A stretch of 64,000 nt of DNA from Vibrio variabilis (GCF_003263785.1 NZ_JYJK01000092.1:31223-95222); one strand, 5' to 3'; shown: positions 29,581 through 39,015, counted from the stretch's first letter. The notes: a model not told the origin generated them from the sequence alone. Numbers and translations are program-made.

Positions 29581-30404
29581 TGATTGTACATACTCATTTT
29601 GAATACACCGATGAGGATTTTACTGCGATCGCCTCTCTTATTTATAAAAGAGTGGGCATAGACCTTCACAGCAACAAAAAAAAGCTGGTCTACAATCGGT
29701 TAGTGGCGCGATTAAGGACACATCAGCTAAACCGTTTTGCTCAGTATATTGCTTTACTTAACGATCAAGAGCATGGTGAATGGGAACACTTTATCAATGC
29801 GCTCACCACCAACTTGACCTATTTTTTTCGCGAACCGTACCACTTCGATCTTCTCAAACAACACGTTCGCGACCGTTATGTGGGCAATAGAATGACCGAA
29901 CCTATCAGGATTTGGTGTAGTGCGTGCTCAACAGGTGAAGAAGCTTACAGCCTTGCGATAACCATGGCAGAGGCTTTTGAAAGCTATCAACCGCCTGTAA
30001 AAATATTGGCGACAGATCTCAATACTCAAGTCCTTGCTTCGGCAAAACGAGGGCACTACTCGTTGGAGGCGTTAAGCTCTGTTTCTGACGAGCAACAAAA
30101 ACGATTTTTTTCACTCGATAGGACGTCGAGGATGTACTCCGTGAAGCCTGAAATACAGTCACTCGTTCACTTCAAACGACTCAACCTTATGGAGCATCAA
30201 TGGCCAATGAAGAAACAATTCCATGCCATTTTTTGCAGGAATGTGTTGATATACTTCAATAGAGACACTCAGTATTCTATTTTGACTAAATTTGCCAACT
30301 ATTTAGCGAAAGACGCCTTACTATTCCTTGGGCACTCAGAGAGCTGCCCTGCTGAGCAAACCGCATTCAAGCTGCTCAAGCAAACTGCATACAGGCGAGT
30401 ATAA
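29580..30404 (+). CDS. cheR: CheR receptor methyltransferase
   Basis: 274-residue S-adenosylmethionine-dependent methyltransferase that methylates receptor glutamates. Seen: N-terminal helical domain (DFTAIASLIYKRVGIDL), TNLTYFFREPYHF, the SAM site IRIWCSACSTGEEAYSLAIT, and FCRNVLIYFN followed by GHSES. The beta-subdomain that binds receptor pentapeptides lies near residues 155-200. Start ATG overlaps the receptor stop (TGATG), so the two are translationally coupled. Confidence 0.95.
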   Translation: MIVHTHFEYTDEDFTAIASLIYKRVGIDLHSNKKKLVYNRLVARLRTHQLNRFAQYIALLNDQEHGEWEHFINALTTNLTYFFREPYHFDLLKQHVRDRYVGNRMTEPIRIWCSACSTGEEAYSLAITMAEAFESYQPPVKILATDLNTQVLASAKRGHYSLEALSSVSDEQQKRFFSLDRTSRMYSVKPEIQSLVHFKRLNLMEHQWPMKKQFHAIFCRNVLIYFNRDTQYSILTKFANYLAKDALLFLGHSESCPAEQTAFKLLKQTAYRRV

Positions 30405-30409
30405 GTACG

Positions 30410-31494
30410 ATGCTAAAAGTACTGATCACAGACTCAAACTATGGTACCTGCCAATACCTGAAAACCATTATTGGCAGTCAAACAAACATGAGCGTCGTCG
30501 GTGTCGCGCACGACGCCCATCAAGCTAGGGCACTCATCAAGGAGCTAGACCCCGATGTCGTCACGCTTGCGATTGAATTAATTGGGATGAACGGTCTCGC
30601 GTTTCTCGGTAAAATCATGACTCTAAGACCTACACCAGTGATCGTTATTTCTCAGCTCTTCACCAATAACCCGCTGCTCGCCAAACAGGCGCTCAAGCTA
30701 GGAGCTGTCTCTTGTATACAAAAGCCAATTTTAGCTGCCCAATCCTCGACACACTTTGACTCGTTTTCTAAAAACGTCATCAAAAAATTGCGAGAGGCTG
30801 TACCACAGTTTAAAGCCGCACATCAGGCAGCACTCAAAACGAACCAAACCATTCCAGCACGAACTGCCATTCGTCAAAAACCCTTGACTCTCGCTAATGG
30901 CCAAATGTCACAGGCGCTCATCGCTATTGGTGCATCAACGGGTGGAACGGAAGCCATCACCAAGTTACTAAGATGCTTGCCTGAGAGCAGCCCTGGAATC
31001 GTGATCGCCCAACACATGCCTAACGGCTTTACTCACTCATTTGCCACCCGACTACAAGGCTTATGTACGGTTCAGGTACAGGAAGCGCGCCATGATGAGG
31101 TGATCAAATCTGGCCATGTCTACATTGCGCCCGGGGCTACCATCTAAAAATTCAAAAACGCGCCGGCTGTTTTTACACAGAACTCAACGATGGCGAGCCA
31201 GTTAACCTCCATAAACCCTCCGTAGACGTTCTGTTCTTATCCGTCGCTGAGCAGGCTGGAAAAAAAGGTATCGGCATTATACTCACCGGAATGGGAAAAG
31301 ACGGTGCGCGTGGTTTACTCGCAATGAAACAAGCAGGTGCTACAACTTACGCACAAGATGAGCAAAGCAGTGTGGTATACGGCATGCCAAGAGCGGCCAA
31401 GAACTTGGGCGCCGTGTCTAAAGAACTATCACTGAAGGCTATTGAGGAAGAACTGCTGCAACTGACCTCTTACAGTGTTACTCCTAATACTTGA
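30410..31494 (+). CDS. cheB: CheB-type receptor methylesterase with degenerate receiver (one frameshift)
   Basis: ~361 residues. The N-terminal receiver lacks the phospho-acceptor Asp: the usual LTLDxEMP segment reads VTLAIELIGMNGL, with Ala54 at the Asp position, and the acidic pair is reduced to TDSN. The C-terminal methylesterase is intact: Ser in IAIGASTGGTEAI, His in IVIAQHMPNGFT, Asp in LTGMGKDGARGL. The frame stops after PGATI at 31147; adding one C near 31140 gives PGATHLKIQKRAGCFYTEL, as in family members, through to 31494. It may be regulated by something other than phosphorylation. Last gene of the chemosensory cluster. Confidence 0.88.
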
Positions 31495-31571
31495 AATTAA
31501 CCTAGGTTGATACTCAAAAGCAGAGCCTAATCGCGTATAACTCCCGATCATTGTTGAACATATTCTTCTCT

Positions 31572-31596
31572 AAAAAAGCCCCGATATATCGGGGCT
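31572..31596 (-). terminator. Terminator for the serine hydrolase gene
   Basis: Perfect 20-bp palindrome (AGCCCCGATATATCGGGGCT) with a T6 run on the minus strand, placed after the stop of the minus-strand hydrolase gene. On the plus strand the tail is not T-rich. Confidence 0.8.
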
Positions 31597-31664
31597 CATG
31601 CAAACCTATGTGGCCATCAGTACAACTTGTCTGCTAATCACATACAGATTAAGTAAACACCGTT

Positions 31665-32951
31665 TTAGTTGTCCGCAAAGTATTTCGCAATTTCTCGGGC
31701 ATACGTTTCTTCTTGGTTCTTACCTGTGCTTGTCGAGAAAAATGTCACAACGAGATCTTTGTCTGAGGATATGTAAATGCCCTGACCGCCAACGCCGCCT
31801 TTGTACAAATCGCCATCTGCAAAGATGGTGTCGAACATGTAACCGTTTTTGAAGTTCGTATCGTTATAGAATGAATTCGCCATCACTTTACCGACATAGC
31901 CACCCTCAAAGGCTTCTGGATTGCCGGAAGCTTGGATTCGTTGCACGACGTTTTTAGATACAGCACCGTCACCCAGTTTTGTTCCCGAAGGCGTTAATAG
32001 CATACCGAATTTAGCCATATCTTCGATGGTTGAGTTCATCGAGAAAAACATCAAAGGATAACCGCCGACCGGAGAAACCACCGTGTAAGCATCGTTATTT
32101 GCACCCATTTTCTGCCATAGATCACGACTAATGATTTCATTCATCGGCAAGCCGCGAACGTTCTCAATGATTCGAGCAAGAACAAAGGTGTTAATCGAGT
32201 TGTATTCGAATGTTTTGCCCGCTTCTTGGCGGCGCGTCATTTCACCGAGTACATCAAGCGGCTTTTGTGTTGAATCGCCATCAAATACCCCGATAGACAC
32301 TAACCATTTAAAGAACGGTTGCTCTGGGTTGGTGCGCGAGTCTGGATTAGGTTCGTCGTGCTCTGTCGCGTTCAAACCTGTCGCCATATTCGCCACATCG
32401 ATTACCTTTACTGTGTCCCAAACAGAACCTTTCAGCTCTGGAATGTACTTGGAAACCGGATCTTGCTCGTTGACTTTGCCTTCTTCAACAAGTTTTGCAA
32501 GTTCAATACCTGTGGTGATTTTCGAGTTTGAGAACCAGTTGTGTTTGTCTATTTTGCGCATTGTGTTATAACGCTCAAAAACAATCTTGCCGTTTTTTAC
32601 AACAAGGAAAGCATCCACAGGAAAATCGTCTAAATGCTGGTTAAGGGTACGTTCTTCCCCTTGAACCGTGGCTTTAATATTCCCAATGTTTGCATCGATA
32701 GAATATGGGAACTGATAAACCGCACCGTCGCGCTCAATCTGAGCCGTGTTGTAAAAGCGGCTAATGTTTTGCCAAGCAAAATGCGATTCTTCAATAGGAA
32801 ACTGGAGCTTTACGCGATTTCCTTTTTCAAGAAAAAAGTCATGAGTCTCAGCAACGGCTTTGTTGGTTGTTGTTTCATTAACGATTACATTGGCCATTGC
32901 CGCTCCAGAAGAGATAGCGGCCGCAATTGATAAAGCAACTAGTTTTTTCAT
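31665..32951 (-). CDS. Exported serine hydrolase (beta-lactamase class C fold)
   Basis: 428 residues with a signal peptide (LVALSIAAAISSGAAMA). The penicillin-binding/class C fold marks are: catalytic SxxK as SNSK in NWFSNSKITTG (~145), a Tyr motif in TFEYNSINTFVLARIIE and the third motif region GGVGGQGIYISSDKD. Closest in style to esterase/6-aminohexanoate-oligomer-hydrolase members rather than true beta-lactamases. Activity could be esterase or amidase; resistance should not be assumed. A single-gene unit with an upstream inverted repeat at 33074. Confidence 0.82.
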   Translation of the reverse strand: MKKLVALSIAAAISSGAAMANVIVNETTTNKAVAETHDFFLEKGNRVKLQFPIEESHFAWQNISRFYNTAQIERDGAVYQFPYSIDANIGNIKATVQGEERTLNQHLDDFPVDAFLVVKNGKIVFERYNTMRKIDKHNWFSNSKITTGIELAKLVEEGKVNEQDPVSKYIPELKGSVWDTVKVIDVANMATGLNATEHDEPNPDSRTNPEQPFFKWLVSIGVFDGDSTQKPLDVLGEMTRRQEAGKTFEYNSINTFVLARIIENVRGLPMNEIISRDLWQKMGANNDAYTVVSPVGGYPLMFFSMNSTIEDMAKFGMLLTPSGTKLGDGAVSKNVVQRIQASGNPEAFEGGYVGKVMANSFYNDTNFKNGYMFDTIFADGDLYKGGVGGQGIYISSDKDLVVTFFSTSTGKNQEETYAREIAKYFADN

Positions 32952-33464
32952 GTTGGCATCTCTTTATGATTAAGTCTGAAAATGTTGTCTAAAGTGAACC
33001 TTGAACTCGAGCTTGTCTGTCTCGTGTTGATGGGCTCAGTATTAACGTTTTCTTAGCCAACGACTAATCGCATATGTAGGGTCAAACCCTACATTTCTAT
33101 TAAGTCACCTTAGTAAATCTTCATGCCCCATTGATTGACTTCTTATTTTCAAGGGTCACCCCATCATATCCGATTATCTCGAACTCACATTTCCGCATAG
33201 AATCTCCACACACCTAATCAATACCATTTGTGGAAACCATGCTTGCAATAAAAACCTTCACAGCCAGCGTTTGAGGCCGTTAGAGAGTATTGTGGATTAA
33301 GTTTACCTTTTACAAACGAAACGTAAGCACAACCAGCAAAGAAACCATGGAAAGGCTAGCTTTTCCTGCTCAGTCAATTAGGGACATAATCATGCCCCCG
33401 ATTGCAGCTACCTTCCTAGCAAAGTCATATCAAGTAGTATTGATATTTGCAGCCTCTTCATTTA
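32952..33464. other. 513-bp intergenic region with one inverted repeat
   Basis: Between two minus-strand genes. Short open frames here have no family resemblance or ribosome sites. The only structure I see is the 9-bp-arm inverted repeat at 33074-33094. There is no obvious terminator for the amidohydrolase. Confidence 0.5.
33074..33094. promoter_or_regulatory. Inverted repeat, possible operator of the serine hydrolase
   Basis: ATGTAGGGT-CAA-ACCCTACAT: perfect 9-bp arms around a 3-bp spacer, 123 bp upstream of the serine hydrolase start. There is no T-run on either side, so an operator is more likely than a terminator. Confidence 0.4.
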
Positions 33465-35606
33465 TCAAGCCGACTGCGTTTTTTTCAGTGCCACTTTCAA
33501 GGAAGGGTTTTGGCGAACAAGTTGCTCGATTTCGTCTTCCGTAGAGTAGCGCTTGATACCACCTTTCCATGTTTCCAAAACCGGTATGTTACGCATTCCT
33601 TTGGCGGAAATACCGTCTGCTTCACAGGTGTAGGTGAGTGGATTTTGTTCGAGTAAAACAAAGTCTGCGCACTTTCCTGCCTCTAACGAACCTACCCATT
33701 GCTCTGCATGGCACTGCCAAGCAGCATCATAGGTAACGGACTTAAGCGCTTGAAAACGTGTCAGGCACTCTGTTTCGTTTAATATCTGAGGAGGAAGCGT
33801 TTTTGGAGCGCCTTCCATTATTCGGGTTATGGCTTGCTCCATAAACCTTAGCGGCCCAAGAGGCGTTACACTGTTGTCACTGTGCAAGCTAATTTTCATA
33901 TTATGCTTACTCACAGCGGAGCCGCATCGGTCAAGCAAGTTGGCTTTGTCTGTACCAAAAATGGTTTGCTGAAATACCCAACCCCAATATCCAACATGCC
34001 CTATTAAGAAACTCGGTGAGATACCCAGCTCTTCCATTTGAGCCAAATGTTCATCAGAAAGCAGAGAAGCGTGTTCAATGCGGTCTCGACGTAGATGGCT
34101 TGTCTCCTTAGACAATCCAGCCAATCGAAAAGCATTGATTGTTCGTGTCGATGAATGATCACCATTAGAGTGCACCATTACAGGCCATCCGTTGTTTACC
34201 GCTTGATTCATAAGAGCGTTAAACTCTAGAGGATAACCGTAGTTAAAAATGCCTTCATTTGTTTGCTTGGCGAGTGGATCAGCGTCGTCAGATGTAAGGT
34301 CTGACATTGATGAATCAACCAACTGATCGTATCGGTTATAGTTCTCATCACATGCATAAGGTGTATATTGGTAGCCCGTTAAGCCCTGATTCGATCCATC
34401 AGCAACGAGTTTAATAAATGCAATATTAAACTCTTCGTTTCCAGCATTTGGCTGATAATGCCCAGCTATTTTTTGACTGAACTCCTTAAGGGATGTCGCG
34501 GCCAACGAACCAGAAATACGGACTCCACAATCATCTCTTGATGCACACCAACTTAGATAAGCCGGCTGATTAGTAATCGGATCAGCAATCCCAAAAGGCG
34601 TTGCTGGTAACGAGCTAGAAACGGATGGTGTATCTGCATCGCTATCGTTCGCTTTCGGAGCAACCCCGGCATCGAGGATGTAGGTCACACCACGCTCATT
34701 CGCTTGCGTAAAAATCTTACGGACAGACTCGTCTAAACGGCGTCGAAACATCTCTTTGGCTCTGCGATCCGGAAATAGCTGATTCGTTATGTACTGCAAA
34801 ACCGGGATAATCTGACCACTCTCTTTCAGAATGCCATCGTCAGAGACGTCAAAACTGGTGATGTGTTGTTTTAACTCCTTAACCCCTACACTATTCACAT
34901 AGGCTAGGTGCATCGACGCGTTCATAAGGAATATTGGTTGTGTCTGTGAAACGGCATCTAGCACCGTCGCGTTAAACTCTTTATCTTCACTGACCAGCAA
35001 AGACGGATCCACGTCACGCCCCATGATCCATTGAGAATCACCCCTATTTTCTTCTGCTGCTGACTTCAAGCGATTAAGGATATATTCAACGGTATACGGA
35101 TTGTTGGGAGAGACATTCGTCAGTAACTCTTGCCCATCGAAAGGCCCTACGTCTAATAATAAGTTAAAAGCAGCAGTGGGAATAATATGCAAGTGAGGCT
35201 CAACCAGCCCAGGCAGCAAAGTTTGACCACTATGTACAATACGCTCTTCCGCTTCACCTGCGATTGCTTTACTCACCAGCTCATAACTGCCTGTCGCAAC
35301 AATTTTTCCATCTACGACTCCGACGGCTTCAACCGTTTTATCTTGCCCAGCCTCAAGGGTTTGTATATAACCCAACTCTGAGTATTGGCGCTGTTCAATG
35401 GGGATACTCTGCTCTGTACGAAAAATCAAAGCGGTTGGGGAGGCTTTATTGACCTTTCCCTCATAGCTTACATAGCTAAGCTCTCCTTCCTCCAATTCAA
35501 TGGTCGGTAGTAGATACTTCCAGAGAGGGCTACAGCAAGAGCAGTGTATTTCCCCTTCGTGGTGGCAGTGTGAACTTGATAGATCGCTGTTGGATGGTGC
35601 ATTCAT
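33465..35606 (-). CDS. Metal-dependent amidohydrolase (YtcJ-like) with Cys/His-rich N-terminus
   Basis: 713 residues, TIM-barrel amidohydrolase of the YtcJ-like group. Metal ligands are visible in GLVEPHLHIIP (HxH), GWPVMVHSNGDHSS, RDRIEHASLL and ISLHSDNSVTPLGP. The C-terminal sheet (LEAGKCADFVLLEQNP) is typical. It is longer than usual (~550) through an acidic insertion (~310-335, 425-450) and an N-terminal stretch HCHHEGEIHCSCC that could bind metal. No signal peptide, so cytosolic. Start ATG has AAGGAAAG upstream. Substrate unknown. Confidence 0.82.
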   Translation of the reverse strand: MNAPSNSDLSSSHCHHEGEIHCSCCSPLWKYLLPTIELEEGELSYVSYEGKVNKASPTALIFRTEQSIPIEQRQYSELGYIQTLEAGQDKTVEAVGVVDGKIVATGSYELVSKAIAGEAEERIVHSGQTLLPGLVEPHLHIIPTAAFNLLLDVGPFDGQELLTNVSPNNPYTVEYILNRLKSAAEENRGDSQWIMGRDVDPSLLVSEDKEFNATVLDAVSQTQPIFLMNASMHLAYVNSVGVKELKQHITSFDVSDDGILKESGQIIPVLQYITNQLFPDRRAKEMFRRRLDESVRKIFTQANERGVTYILDAGVAPKANDSDADTPSVSSSLPATPFGIADPITNQPAYLSWCASRDDCGVRISGSLAATSLKEFSQKIAGHYQPNAGNEEFNIAFIKLVADGSNQGLTGYQYTPYACDENYNRYDQLVDSSMSDLTSDDADPLAKQTNEGIFNYGYPLEFNALMNQAVNNGWPVMVHSNGDHSSTRTINAFRLAGLSKETSHLRRDRIEHASLLSDEHLAQMEELGISPSFLIGHVGYWGWVFQQTIFGTDKANLLDRCGSAVSKHNMKISLHSDNSVTPLGPLRFMEQAITRIMEGAPKTLPPQILNETECLTRFQALKSVTYDAAWQCHAEQWVGSLEAGKCADFVLLEQNPLTYTCEADGISAKGMRNIPVLETWKGGIKRYSTEDEIEQLVRQNPSLKVALKKTQSA

Positions 35607-35776
35607 AATCTTTCCTTTGACTAGATCTCATTGGACTTTGGCACATCCAAATTAGTAATAGGAGAGCAAAAAGATTATTCAACAAATTGTATAGTAAGTT
35701 AGGCGGAATATGTGTTTGATATGGGGTCAAGGCTGACTTAGATGGCTATCTCAATATACCCAACCCGTAAGATGAG

Positions 35777-35946
35777 ATGAAAGTACTTTCCGGAGAAGCC
35801 GTAAAGCAAATTGTCTAGGGTGTGCCATTAGAGACCGTCGCAAAAAGAATGGGCTAGACCAACACAACAAGCTTTAGTCGCATGTTTAAAAATACCGTGG
35901 AGTGACACCAAGACAGTACGCTCAAAACTACGCTGACGCGTATTGA
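35777..35946 (+). pseudogene. Relic of an AraC-family regulator (C-terminal DNA-binding part)
   Basis: Translation gives VPLETVAKRMG, stop, TNTTSFSRMFKNTV, then after a +1 shift GVTPRQYAQNYADAY and stop: the second helix-turn-helix of an AraC-type activator. Two in-frame TAG codons (35815-35817 and 35854-35856) and one frameshift near 35899 break it, and no N-terminal domain is found upstream. Unlike the single-base breaks elsewhere in this window, the stops need substitutions, so this is a true relic. It may once have controlled the neighbouring amidohydrolase. Confidence 0.75.
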
Positions 35947-35966
35947 TTTGATGAGATTCAGATAGC

Positions 35967-35995
35967 AAAACGCCGCTAATAAAAGCGGCGTTTTT
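35967..35995. terminator. Terminator downstream of the SRP RNA gene
   Basis: 11-bp perfect stem (AAAACGCCGCT / AGCGGCGTTTT), T-rich on both strands, just 3' of ffs on the minus strand. It may also stop read-through from the plus side. Confidence 0.85.
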
Positions 35996-36001
35996 AATGG
36001 G

Positions 36002-36105
36002 TGGAAGCCCCAGCCACATCCCGGCACACAAGTCACTCGCTGCGGCTGCTTCCTTCCGGACCTGACCGAGTTCACGAGCTATTGTTGCGGGAGGACCAGG
36101 GCTCC
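36002..36105 (-). ncRNA. ffs: 4.5S signal recognition particle RNA
   Basis: About 104 nt on the minus strand. The diagnostic domain IV hairpin is present: GGTCAGGTCCGGAAGGAAGC, with the asymmetric loop and GGAA tetraloop that bind Ffh. The 5' end GGAGCCC pairs with GGGGCTTCC at the 3' end, and TCCTCCCGCAAC near the 5' end matches other gamma-proteobacterial SRP RNAs. It partners with Ffh to target nascent membrane proteins. Its neighbours (atl, ybaY, tesB) are the same as in E. coli. Confidence 0.95.
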
Positions 36106-36235
36106 ATAGATTTTTTTGCTGTTGCGCGGTGAAGGGTCACTGCTGCAAAGCGTGGGAGGATTATCTGGCATCGGAGCGATGATTGCAAGGGCTTGCGAGC
36201 AAAACTGTTTGCTTTATCTGTTAAGTGCTTACAGA

Positions 36236-36284
36236 TTAAACAAAGCGCCCAACATTGCTTCGTTTCTTAAGATGTTAGGCGCTT
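36236..36284 (-). terminator. Hairpin after the membrane-protein gene
   Basis: Arms AAGCGCC-AACAT (36243-36255) and ATGTT-GGCGCTT (36272-36284) with one mismatch, followed on the minus strand by TTTGTTTAA. Confidence 0.55.
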
Positions 36285-36308
36285 CTATAGGGGGTGGTTG
36301 TTTAGAAA

Positions 36309-37048
36309 CTACACTTCTTGCTGTTCATCCTCGATGTTGAGGATGTAGTCAGTGATCCAAGCTGTACCAAGTAAGCATAGCCAAACGACAAACACTGGCT
36401 TAGGGACATCAATGGTTGGCACCACCACCAGCGCTGCAAAGCCAACGCTTGGGAGCGTCCAACAAAGCAGTTTGTTCCACTTGAAGCTAGTCAGTTTGCC
36501 AAGGCTTTCCATTGAGGCAAGCATGCCGGTCATACAAAGTGCGATGAGCGCTGCGTATGGAAGTCCTGCCGCCCACATAGGTAGGATTAGCAACAATGAC
36601 CACCAACTGTGTTCGGTAGAGCCTCTCCAATTTTTAGCCGCAAACCAAGCAACGAACACCGAGAAGGCTTGGACGAGTGTCACCATAGGGGTTCCGCCGA
36701 GTTTGCCTGCCGATTGTGTCAGCATAATGCCTACGTTCAGCGTAAGCACGATAAGCCCGACAATGCTGACTATCCAAATATTACTGCGCTTTGAAAACGC
36801 GACCATAAGTACTGGCACCAATATCCAGACGGCAACAGACATGGCGATAGATTGCAGTGGTAAGGTTAAGCCATACACGACCATAGAGGCCAGCAGCATC
36901 ACACCTGCGATACCACCTTGCGGCAAAATCCACAATGCCGGGATCATGACTGCTAACACGGTATATCACCCTCAGTCACACCAATGGTTCTGGCACAAAT
37001 CATCGCCAGCACACTTGTGATTACGAATTGAAACACCGAAAATACCAT
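36309..37048 (-). CDS. Multi-pass inner-membrane protein, unknown function (one frameshift)
   Basis: About 246 residues with around seven membrane helices. The ATG at 37048 (GGGGGAG upstream) gives VFSVFQFVITSVLAMICART, and the frame stops after EGDIPC at 36960. Adding one G to the GG at 36960-36961 joins it to VLAVMIPALWILPQGGIAGV and the rest. It ends in an acidic tail NIEDEQQEV. I do not recognise a family. It is divergent from the alkyltransferase-like gene. Confidence 0.68.
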
Positions 37049-37098
37049 AGCTCCCCCTCATACCTTTCCGTGGCAAATAAAACTGGGACAGTTTCAGT

Positions 37099-37401
37099 AT
37101 GGATCAATTCAAAGCGCAAATCTTTGCAGTAATTCACCAAATTCCATTCGGAAAAGTAGCAACTTACGGTCAGATTGCAAAAATGGCGGGCTATCCGGGC
37201 TACGCAAGACATGTTGGCAAGGCGCTTGGTAGCTTGCCTGAAGGAAGCAGTTTACCTTGGCACCGTGTCATCAACGGTAAGGGAGAAATCTCACTAAAGG
37301 GGGATTCGTTTTTGAGACAGAGATCGATATTAATGGAAGAAGGGGTCACGTTTTCAGTGAAGGGGCGAGTGCGCTTAAAAGAATTTGGTTGGCAGCCCTA
37401 A
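37099..37401 (+). CDS. atl: Alkyltransferase-like protein (ATL, MGMT homologue without active Cys)
   Basis: 100 residues, the size of E. coli YbaZ. It keeps the DNA-binding helix and Arg finger (YGQIAKMAGYPGYARHVG) of O6-alkylguanine-DNA methyltransferases, but the active-site PCHRV reads PWHRVI, with Trp in place of Cys. ATL proteins bind and flip O6-alkylguanine, and flag it for nucleotide excision repair. It sits next to ffs and ybaY as in E. coli. An 8-bp hairpin (37388-37411) overlaps its stop. Confidence 0.92.
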   Translation: MDQFKAQIFAVIHQIPFGKVATYGQIAKMAGYPGYARHVGKALGSLPEGSSLPWHRVINGKGEISLKGDSFLRQRSILMEEGVTFSVKGRVRLKEFGWQP

Positions 37402-37420
37402 GACTGCCAACTCATGTTCG

Positions 37421-37873
37421 TTATCTCACGCCCACTAGCAGCAAGTTCACTTGCTCTGTGCTATTCGCATCGGTAATAACGGGGTAAGAGGTGTCCGAGA
37501 TGAAACGCAGCTTACCTTCCACTTCGATACGTGCGCTCACACTGTAAGTATGCTTCGGATTGATCTCTTGAGTGTCGTAGCTCAGCTCAAAATCGAACGG
37601 GACTTGCGCTCCATCCGTTGTGAAGGTTTGCTCACTGATCACTTTCGCGGCTACATCTTGCAATGACACGTCTTGAAGTTTCACCGTCACAACGGCATCA
37701 GCCGGTAGCGCAATTCTTTCTCGATAAGCAATGGTGCCTTTGATTGATGCCATAGTCTCTTGCTCCGCAGCGGCCATTTCTTTACTTTCAGTTTTCGTGT
37801 CGGTTTGCGGCGCAGTTTGACAACCAGCTAAGCCAAGGAGCAGCGCCAAAGCGCCAAATTTTAATAGTTTCAT
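37421..37873 (-). CDS. ybaY: YbaY-family lipoprotein
   Basis: 150 residues with lipobox LGLAGC (Cys18), an acidic linker, and a beta-rich domain of the YbaY/YscW type (IKGTIAYRERIALPADAVVT; VPFDFELSYDTQEINP). In E. coli YbaY is an outer-membrane lipoprotein of unclear role that lies between ybaZ and tesB, exactly as here. Convergent with atl and divergent from tesB; the 222-bp gap upstream must carry both promoters. Confidence 0.88.
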   Translation of the reverse strand: MKLLKFGALALLLGLAGCQTAPQTDTKTESKEMAAAEQETMASIKGTIAYRERIALPADAVVTVKLQDVSLQDVAAKVISEQTFTTDGAQVPFDFELSYDTQEINPKHTYSVSARIEVEGKLRFISDTSYPVITDANSTEQVNLLLVGVR

Positions 37874-38095
37874 GAGACCTCACTTGATGGGGCAATTAAC
37901 TCTGTTAGCGATAGTTCTATTAGAAACACATCGCTACGTTATGAAATAAAGATAACAGAATTCTGCAGTTACGACGCCTCAGCTCGGTCATTTTGCGGAA
38001 AAAACCACTCTATTCCTACAAACCTTCGTATCCCTTGACGAATCCATCAGTAAAATCCACACTTTGCCCATTACGTACAAGAAAAAGACCGATAT

Positions 38096-38956
38096 ATGAG
38101 CAAACCATTAACTGAATTACTCGAACTGCTGCAATTAGAGCAATTGGAGCAAGGGCTATTTCGAGGTCAGAGCCAGCACTTAGGCTTGCCTCAAGTCTAC
38201 GGCGGCCAAGTCATTGGTCAGGCGCTGTCTGCTGCGCGTTATACAGTGGCAGAAGATCGCACCGTGCACTCATTCCACAGCTACTTTCTTTACCCGGGTG
38301 ATCCGCTAAAACCGATTATCTACGATGTTGAGAATCTTCGAGATGGCCGCAGTTTTAGTACTCGCCGAGTAAAGGCAATTCAAAATGGCCGCCCTATTTT
38401 CTATCTTACGGCGAGCTATCACTGTGAGGCGCCAGGCTTTGAACATCAAAGCACCATGCCGGAAGTGGCTGGACCTGAGAATTTCGCCTCTGAATCAGAG
38501 CTTGCGATGCGCATTGCCGATTTCTTGCCAGAGCAAATCCGTGAAGTGTTCTGCAGCGAAGAAGCGATTGAAGTGCGTCCGGTACACGTTGTTAACCCGT
38601 TGAAACCTGAGAAGATTGAAGCCAAGCAATATCTTTGGATCCGTGCAAACGGTGAGGTTCCAAACAATGAGCTCATTCACCAGTATGTGCTCGGCTATGC
38701 TTCTGACTGGCGCTTCCTTACTACCGCCCTACACCCTCATGGCGTCTCTATCTTCGCTCCTAAATTCCAGATGGCCACCATTGACCACTCTATGTGGTTC
38801 CACCGCCCAGTAAACACCAATGAGTGGTTGCTGTATGCCATTGAAAGTCCTAACGCGAGCAATTCCCGTGGGTTAGTACGAGGCGAGATCTTTAACCAGA
38901 AAGGTGAACTGGTCGCCTCGACGATTCAAGAAGGCGTGCTGCGCTTTAACGACTAA
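38096..38956 (+). CDS. tesB: Acyl-CoA thioesterase II
   Basis: 286 residues, a double hot-dog fold cytosolic enzyme hydrolysing medium- and long-chain acyl-CoA to free fatty acid and CoA. Family marks: [20 protein letters not shown] near the N-terminus, [39 protein letters not shown] (the catalytic Asp region upstream, TIDHS) and [18 protein letters not shown]. Length equals E. coli TesB. A monocistronic unit with a strong terminator. Confidence 0.96.
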   Translation: MSKPLTELLELLQLEQLEQGLFRGQSQHLGLPQVYGGQVIGQALSAARYTVAEDRTVHSFHSYFLYPGDPLKPIIYDVENLRDGRSFSTRRVKAIQNGRPIFYLTASYHCEAPGFEHQSTMPEVAGPENFASESELAMRIADFLPEQIREVFCSEEAIEVRPVHVVNPLKPEKIEAKQYLWIRANGEVPNNELIHQYVLGYASDWRFLTTALHPHGVSIFAPKFQMATIDHSMWFHRPVNTNEWLLYAIESPNASNSRGLVRGEIFNQKGELVASTIQEGVLRFND

Positions 38957-38960
38957 AATG

Positions 38961-38997
38961 AAAACGCGCCTTATCAAATCGAGAAGGCGCGTTTTTT
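38961..38997. terminator. Bidirectional terminator between tesB and the aldehyde dehydrogenase gene
   Basis: 12-bp perfect stem (AAAACGCGCCTT / AAGGCGCGTTTT) with T6 on the plus strand and T-rich sequence on the minus; serves both convergent genes. Confidence 0.9.
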
Positions 38998-39015
38998 CGT
39001 TTACCGTGATTCACG

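Noticed and set aside
31665..32951. Class C beta-lactamase (resistance gene)
   Set aside because: The SxxK fold is present, but the motif context (SNSK, GGVGGQG) is that of esterase-like relatives, and the flanks lack an AmpR-type regulator.
33290..33544. 84-codon plus-strand frame upstream of and into the amidohydrolase end
   Set aside because: Overlaps the 3' end of the amidohydrolase gene antisense, with a GTG start, no ribosome site and no family resemblance.
36352..37020. 222-codon plus-strand frame opposite the multi-pass membrane protein
   Set aside because: Antisense to a gene with clear membrane helices and a good start; its translation is Ser/Thr/Pro-rich without any recognisable domain.
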